Assembly (NCBI GenBank): GCA_003214615.1
Contig: QCLK01000001.1
Span: 345,001-384,656, forward strand
Length of the DNA stretch: 39,656 nucleotides
Source of the DNA: Pelagibacteraceae bacterium AG-414-E02
GTDB taxonomy: Bacteria > Pseudomonadota > Alphaproteobacteria > Pelagibacterales > Pelagibacteraceae
Reading direction: 5' to 3'
The position numbers and the translations under genes were made by a program. The notes under the pieces were generated by a model. That model was not told where the DNA came from, ran no database searches, and saw only the letters and a list, made by a program, of their open reading frames with translations. Every line of letters starts with the position of its first letter. Position 1 is the stretch's first letter. This document shows, in pieces, positions 36,385 through 39,656 of this stretch.

Positions 36385-37356
36385 ATGGAACTAACATTAT
36401 TGTACACAATTGTTGGCTTCGGTTTAGCAGGCTGGTCTGTAATTGCTAACGACTCAATTCAAACACTAGGTACTTTTATTGCTTCAAAAAAGAAGTGGTT
36501 TAAATGGTATACGTTGGCCGGCTCTGCATCTTTTATGATGGCTGTTGTATTGATTTATGGCTGGTGGGCTTATGATGGAGATATTTCGTTTGGAAGATTA
36601 ACAAGAATTCCTTACCAAGAAATTCAATGGTATCACGCCGTAGCACCTGGAATATTATTATTGCTAACAAGAATTGGAATACCAGTATCAACTACTTTCT
36701 TAGTTCTTTCAGCGTTTGCTTCAACGGTTGTTTTAGAAAAAATGCTTTTAAAGAGTGTTGTGGGTTATGGTCTTGCTGCAGTTGCTGCTTATGTTTGTTG
36801 GATTGTTATTTCTAAATTTATTAATGAAAAATTTGATGAAATTACCACTGGCTGGAAAATTTCTTTTTGGCGAAATGCGGTTTGGGTAAGTTCAGCCTAT
36901 TTATGGGCAGCTTGGCTTTCTCATGATGTTGCAAATATTGCTGTTTATCTACCAAGACAACTTGATCTTTCATTGTTATTAATTGTTGTAACTTATTTTA
37001 CAATTCTTCTTTTTTATATTTTCTACATACAGGGTGGACGGATCCAAACAGTAGTTTTGGAAAAAACTGGAACTAGATATGCGCGATCAGCAACTATTAT
37101 TAATACCATTTATGCAGCTGTCCTTTATTACTTTAAAGAATTAAACGATCTACCAATGTCAACAACTTGGGTTTTTGTAGGATTGTTATGCGGAAGAGAG
37201 CTTGCAATTTCTACGATGAATAAGGAATATAAATTCAAATACGTGTTTCCATTAATTGGTAAAGACTTTGTTAAAATGGTCTTTGGATTGAGTATTTCGG
37301 TTGGAATTGTATTAGCTATTCACTATATAATTATTCCTACCGGATTTGGTTTATAA
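36385..37356 (+). CDS. divergent PiT-like phosphate transporter family membrane protein
   Basis: A 323-aa protein that is almost entirely hydrophobic, with about nine to ten membrane segments. Internal duplicate signatures recall the PiT (inorganic phosphate transporter) family: ANDSIQTLGTF (21-31) and HDVANIAVYLP (180-190) against the canonical GANDVANAxG, and IPVSTTFLV (99-107) and LPMSTTWVFVG (256-266) against PVSTTH. All are degenerate: the His after STT and one Asn-Asp pair are changed. Next to phoR and pst, a role in phosphate or similar anion transport is a reasonable inference. It could equally move another substrate. Confidence 0.72.
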   Translation: MELTLLYTIVGFGLAGWSVIANDSIQTLGTFIASKKKWFKWYTLAGSASFMMAVVLIYGWWAYDGDISFGRLTRIPYQEIQWYHAVAPGILLLLTRIGIPVSTTFLVLSAFASTVVLEKMLLKSVVGYGLAAVAAYVCWIVISKFINEKFDEITTGWKISFWRNAVWVSSAYLWAAWLSHDVANIAVYLPRQLDLSLLLIVVTYFTILLFYIFYIQGGRIQTVVLEKTGTRYARSATIINTIYAAVLYYFKELNDLPMSTTWVFVGLLCGRELAISTMNKEYKFKYVFPLIGKDFVKMVFGLSISVGIVLAIHYIIIPTGFGL

Positions 37357-37366
37357 TAAACCAAAA

Positions 37367-38308
37367 TTAACCAAATTGTCCACCAGCTCTAAATCTATAA
37401 ATGTATTTAGGTAAAATACTTTGAATTTGTGTTCCGCTAATACCAAGATCTTTTAATGTTGGATGATCACCAGAGACAATATTATTATGCTTTAACAATT
37501 CTACTTGATCAGGAGTCAACAGTGGATTCGGCATCATCTGTAAAAAATATGATTGAAACTTTGCAGCGCCAAAAGGTATAGGTATTAAAAATCTTTTCTT
37601 TTTAATCTCTGCTAATAAAATTCCCATAAGTTCTTTAAATGAATAATTGTTAGGTCCACCTAGTTCATAAATTTTGGGTTTGGAATTATTTAACTCTAAT
37701 GCTTTTACAATAGCTTTTGCAACATCTCCTACATAAATAGGAGCAAATTTTGTTTTACCTCCACCTACCAAAGGAAGAGCGGGAGAAAATTGTGCAATTG
37801 AAGCAAAAGTATTAAAAAATTTATCTTCCGGTCCAAAAACTATTGAAGGTCTTAATATTACCGAAGGTTTAAAATTATCTTGTATATTTTTTTCTCCTTG
37901 AAGTTTTGATTGCATATATTGTGAAGGATGTTTTTCTTTAATTCCAAGAGCGCTAATATGTACTAAATTTTTTATTCCCATTTCATTACATAAATTACTC
38001 AATAGATATGGAAATTGTGAATGAACATGACTAAATTTTTGCTTTCTTGTTTCATATAAAATTCCCACAAGATTAATGGCCAAATCACAATTTTGTAAAA
38101 CTTCTTTTACTTCTTCAGAATTAAAAATATTGGTCTTAAAAAGTTCAATTTGACCAGGACTGCCTAGCGGTTTTAGATAGCCTTTTAAATAAGGATTACG
38201 AGTAGCTACTTTAATTCTATAATCTAATTTTGTTAATTCACGCATTAAATGTTTGCCCAGAAATCCCCCGGCTCCAAAAATTGCTATTATTTTCTGATTA
38301 TTTTGCAT
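37367..38308 (-). CDS. NDUFA9-like atypical short-chain dehydrogenase (complex I-associated)
   Basis: A 313-aa NAD(P)-binding protein. The Rossmann motif FGAGGFLGKHL (11-21) is followed by atypical-SDR patches: AINLVGIL (about 77-84), VHISALG (about 115-121) and SVILRPSIVFGPED (about 149-162). It is closest to the NDUFA9/YfcH-like group, which in mitochondria is an accessory subunit of NADH dehydrogenase and in Alphaproteobacteria is a common conserved gene. No complex I genes lie in the window. It is divergent from the RNase D gene, so the two may share a promoter region. Confidence 0.87.
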   Translation of the reverse strand: MQNNQKIIAIFGAGGFLGKHLMRELTKLDYRIKVATRNPYLKGYLKPLGSPGQIELFKTNIFNSEEVKEVLQNCDLAINLVGILYETRKQKFSHVHSQFPYLLSNLCNEMGIKNLVHISALGIKEKHPSQYMQSKLQGEKNIQDNFKPSVILRPSIVFGPEDKFFNTFASIAQFSPALPLVGGGKTKFAPIYVGDVAKAIVKALELNNSKPKIYELGGPNNYSFKELMGILLAEIKKKRFLIPIPFGAAKFQSYFLQMMPNPLLTPDQVELLKHNNIVSGDHPTLKDLGISGTQIQSILPKYIYRFRAGGQFG

Positions 38309-38342
38309 TTTGGCAACATTAACATTATATATGGATTTAGGT

Positions 38343-38975
38343 ATGACTAAAATTTACAAGTTTCAAGATGATATTTCGACAGACGTATTAAAGGAGCTGG
38401 AAAAACATTCAAGTCTAGCCATAGACACAGAGGGTTCGGGTTTGCAGATTCCTCATAGAGATAAATTAAGCTTAGTTCAATTTAGTACAGGAAATAACGA
38501 TGCTTACATTATCCAACCTAATAGAAAAAATTACAAAGCTCCCAATATTGTAAAAATTTTGGAAAATGCCAAAATTACAAAAATTGGCCATTATTTAAGA
38601 TATGATGTATCAGGTTTAGAATATTTTCTTAAATGTGATGTAAAAAATATTTTCGACACCAAAATAGCTAGTAGGTTATGTCGAACCTATTCTCAGTCAC
38701 ATGGTTTAAAAGATCTTGTAATGGAATTTTGTAATAAAAAAATGGATAAAAGACTTGGTAGTAGTGACTGGAACAAAAAATTAGATGAATTAACAGATGC
38801 ACAGCTTCAGTACTGTAGTAATGATGTAATTTATTTACACAAAGTAAAAGATGAACTCCACAAAATGTTGGTCAGAGAAAAAAGAATAGAACTTTATAAC
38901 AGTTCAATTAATTTTTTAAAAACAAGAATTAAATTAGATCAAAGTGGATTTACGGAAGATATTTTTCAACACTAA
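38343..38975 (+). CDS. rnd: RNase D-type 3'-5' exonuclease
   Basis: A DEDDy exonuclease of 210 aa from the ATG at 38343 (MTKIYKF). Earlier in-frame starts at 38310 (TTG) and 38331 exist but run into the divergent neighbour's start. Catalytic residues are D28 and E30 (AIDTEGSGL), D88 (HYLRYDVSGL) and Y157/D161 (YCSNDVIYLH). The C-terminal HRDC domains of E. coli RNase D are absent, as in many short alphaproteobacterial forms. It would trim 3' ends of tRNA precursors or other RNAs. The downstream gene starts 7 nt later. Confidence 0.9.
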   Translation: MTKIYKFQDDISTDVLKELEKHSSLAIDTEGSGLQIPHRDKLSLVQFSTGNNDAYIIQPNRKNYKAPNIVKILENAKITKIGHYLRYDVSGLEYFLKCDVKNIFDTKIASRLCRTYSQSHGLKDLVMEFCNKKMDKRLGSSDWNKKLDELTDAQLQYCSNDVIYLHKVKDELHKMLVREKRIELYNSSINFLKTRIKLDQSGFTEDIFQH

Positions 38976-38982
38976 AAATAAA

Positions 38983-39656
38983 ATGAATAAAGATTTATTG
39001 GTAGCTAAAAAAACTGTTCAAACTGAAATCCAAGCTTTAAAAAAATTATCTGCTAGTTTTAATCGTTCATCTCAGTTTTCAAAAGCCGTAAACTTGATTT
39101 CAAAAATAAAAGGTAAAGTATTAGTTTGCGGAGTTGGAAAAAGCCATATAGTTGGACTCAAAGTTGCTTCAACATTATCTAGTTTGGGTACCGCAAGTGT
39201 AGCTTTTTCAGCAAATGATTTACAGCACGGTGGTCTGGGTGCTATTCAAAAAAACCATGATATACTTTTAGTGTTTAGTGTTTCGGGTGAATCTTCTGAA
39301 CTTGATAGTATACTAAGATATGCAAACAGACACGCGATACCAATAATTGGTGTAAGTTGCAAATCTGCATCGATGTTAATTCGATCATCAAACATAAAAA
39401 TTTTACTACCTAAAGTTACTGAAGCTGGCCACAGTTTAGCTCCAACTTCTTCATCACTAAATTTTCTTTCATGGGGAGATTCTTTAGCAATAGCCTGTAT
39501 GAAAAGAAAGAAATGGACAAACAAGAAATTTATTTCAACACACCCATCAGGAACTTTAGCGACAGCTTTGATTCAAGTTAAAGAAATAATGGCAAAAGGC
39601 AAAAATATTCCGATTATTTCATCAAACAAAACAATGAAAGCTGCAATTAATGAAAT
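38983..39656 (+). CDS. arabinose-5-phosphate isomerase-like SIS protein (KdsD/KpsF/GutQ family, partial)
   Basis: An open frame from ATG 38983 runs off the right edge, with 224 codons visible. The SIS sugar-phosphate isomerase domain is clear: VLVCGVGKSHIVGLKVASTL (46-65), LVFSVSGESSELDSILRYA (about 95-113), LAPTSSSLNFLSWGDSLAIA (about 152-171) and THPSGTL (about 187-193). A CBS domain would begin at the cut end. The family makes arabinose 5-phosphate for Kdo, fitting kdsB in this window. Divergences from the norm are GKSHIVG for GKSGHIG and EAGHSLAPT for EACPLGLAPT. Confidence 0.85.
   Translation, partial: MNKDLLVAKKTVQTEIQALKKLSASFNRSSQFSKAVNLISKIKGKVLVCGVGKSHIVGLKVASTLSSLGTASVAFSANDLQHGGLGAIQKNHDILLVFSVSGESSELDSILRYANRHAIPIIGVSCKSASMLIRSSNIKILLPKVTEAGHSLAPTSSSLNFLSWGDSLAIACMKRKKWTNKKFISTHPSGTLATALIQVKEIMAKGKNIPIISSNKTMKAAINE

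Overview
The window looks like a piece of a streamlined, AT-rich marine alphaproteobacterium of the SAR11/Pelagibacterales group. The evidence is the 16S rRNA sequence (read on the minus strand it resembles SAR11 16S as I know it), the strong A/T bias with Lys/Asn/Ile-rich proteins, very short intergenic gaps, convergent genes whose stop codons overlap, and alphaproteobacterial marker genes (gcrA, DUF4167, DUF1178, NDUFA9-like protein). The SAR11 assignment rests on recognition, not on a database search.

Layout. Positions 1-2042 hold the start of an rRNA operon on the minus strand (16S, tRNA-Ile, tRNA-Ala, 5' end of 23S), with leader, boxA-like sites and an RNase III-type processing stem. Then follow an M23 peptidase (+), a minus-strand housekeeping run lysC-ispG-prfA-prmC-DUF4167, ubiG (+), a DUF1178 protein and argJ (-), secA (+), accA (-), malate synthase (+), and the recombination/replication cluster SRP RNA-dnaX-ybaB-recR (-). 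Next come kdsB-pheA (-), a membrane-anchored cytochrome c (+), an ABC-2 permease with argD-argF (-), gcrA (+) and an Ldh2-type dehydrogenase (-).

The second half carries two nutrient-acquisition islands. Zinc: znuA (-) is divergent from znuC-znuB-zur (+), with a near-perfect Zur-type palindrome between them. Phosphate: phoR, pstS, pstC, pstA, pstB, phoU and phoB lie in that order on the minus strand, with a Pho-box-like direct repeat before pstS and a strong hairpin terminator after it. A divergent PiT-like transporter faces away from phoR. The window ends with an NDUFA9-like protein (-), an RNase D-type exonuclease (+) and a truncated arabinose-5-phosphate isomerase gene (+), which with kdsB points to Kdo/LPS synthesis.

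No mobile element, CRISPR array, prophage or obvious horizontally acquired island is visible. The window is mostly a conserved core region. The points most worth checking are an AccA with an added C-terminal membrane helix, a PhoR without any membrane segment, the PiT-like protein beside the pho genes, a SecA with a degenerate zinc motif, and a Zur with an altered zinc ligand. I did not find a convincing previously undescribed system.
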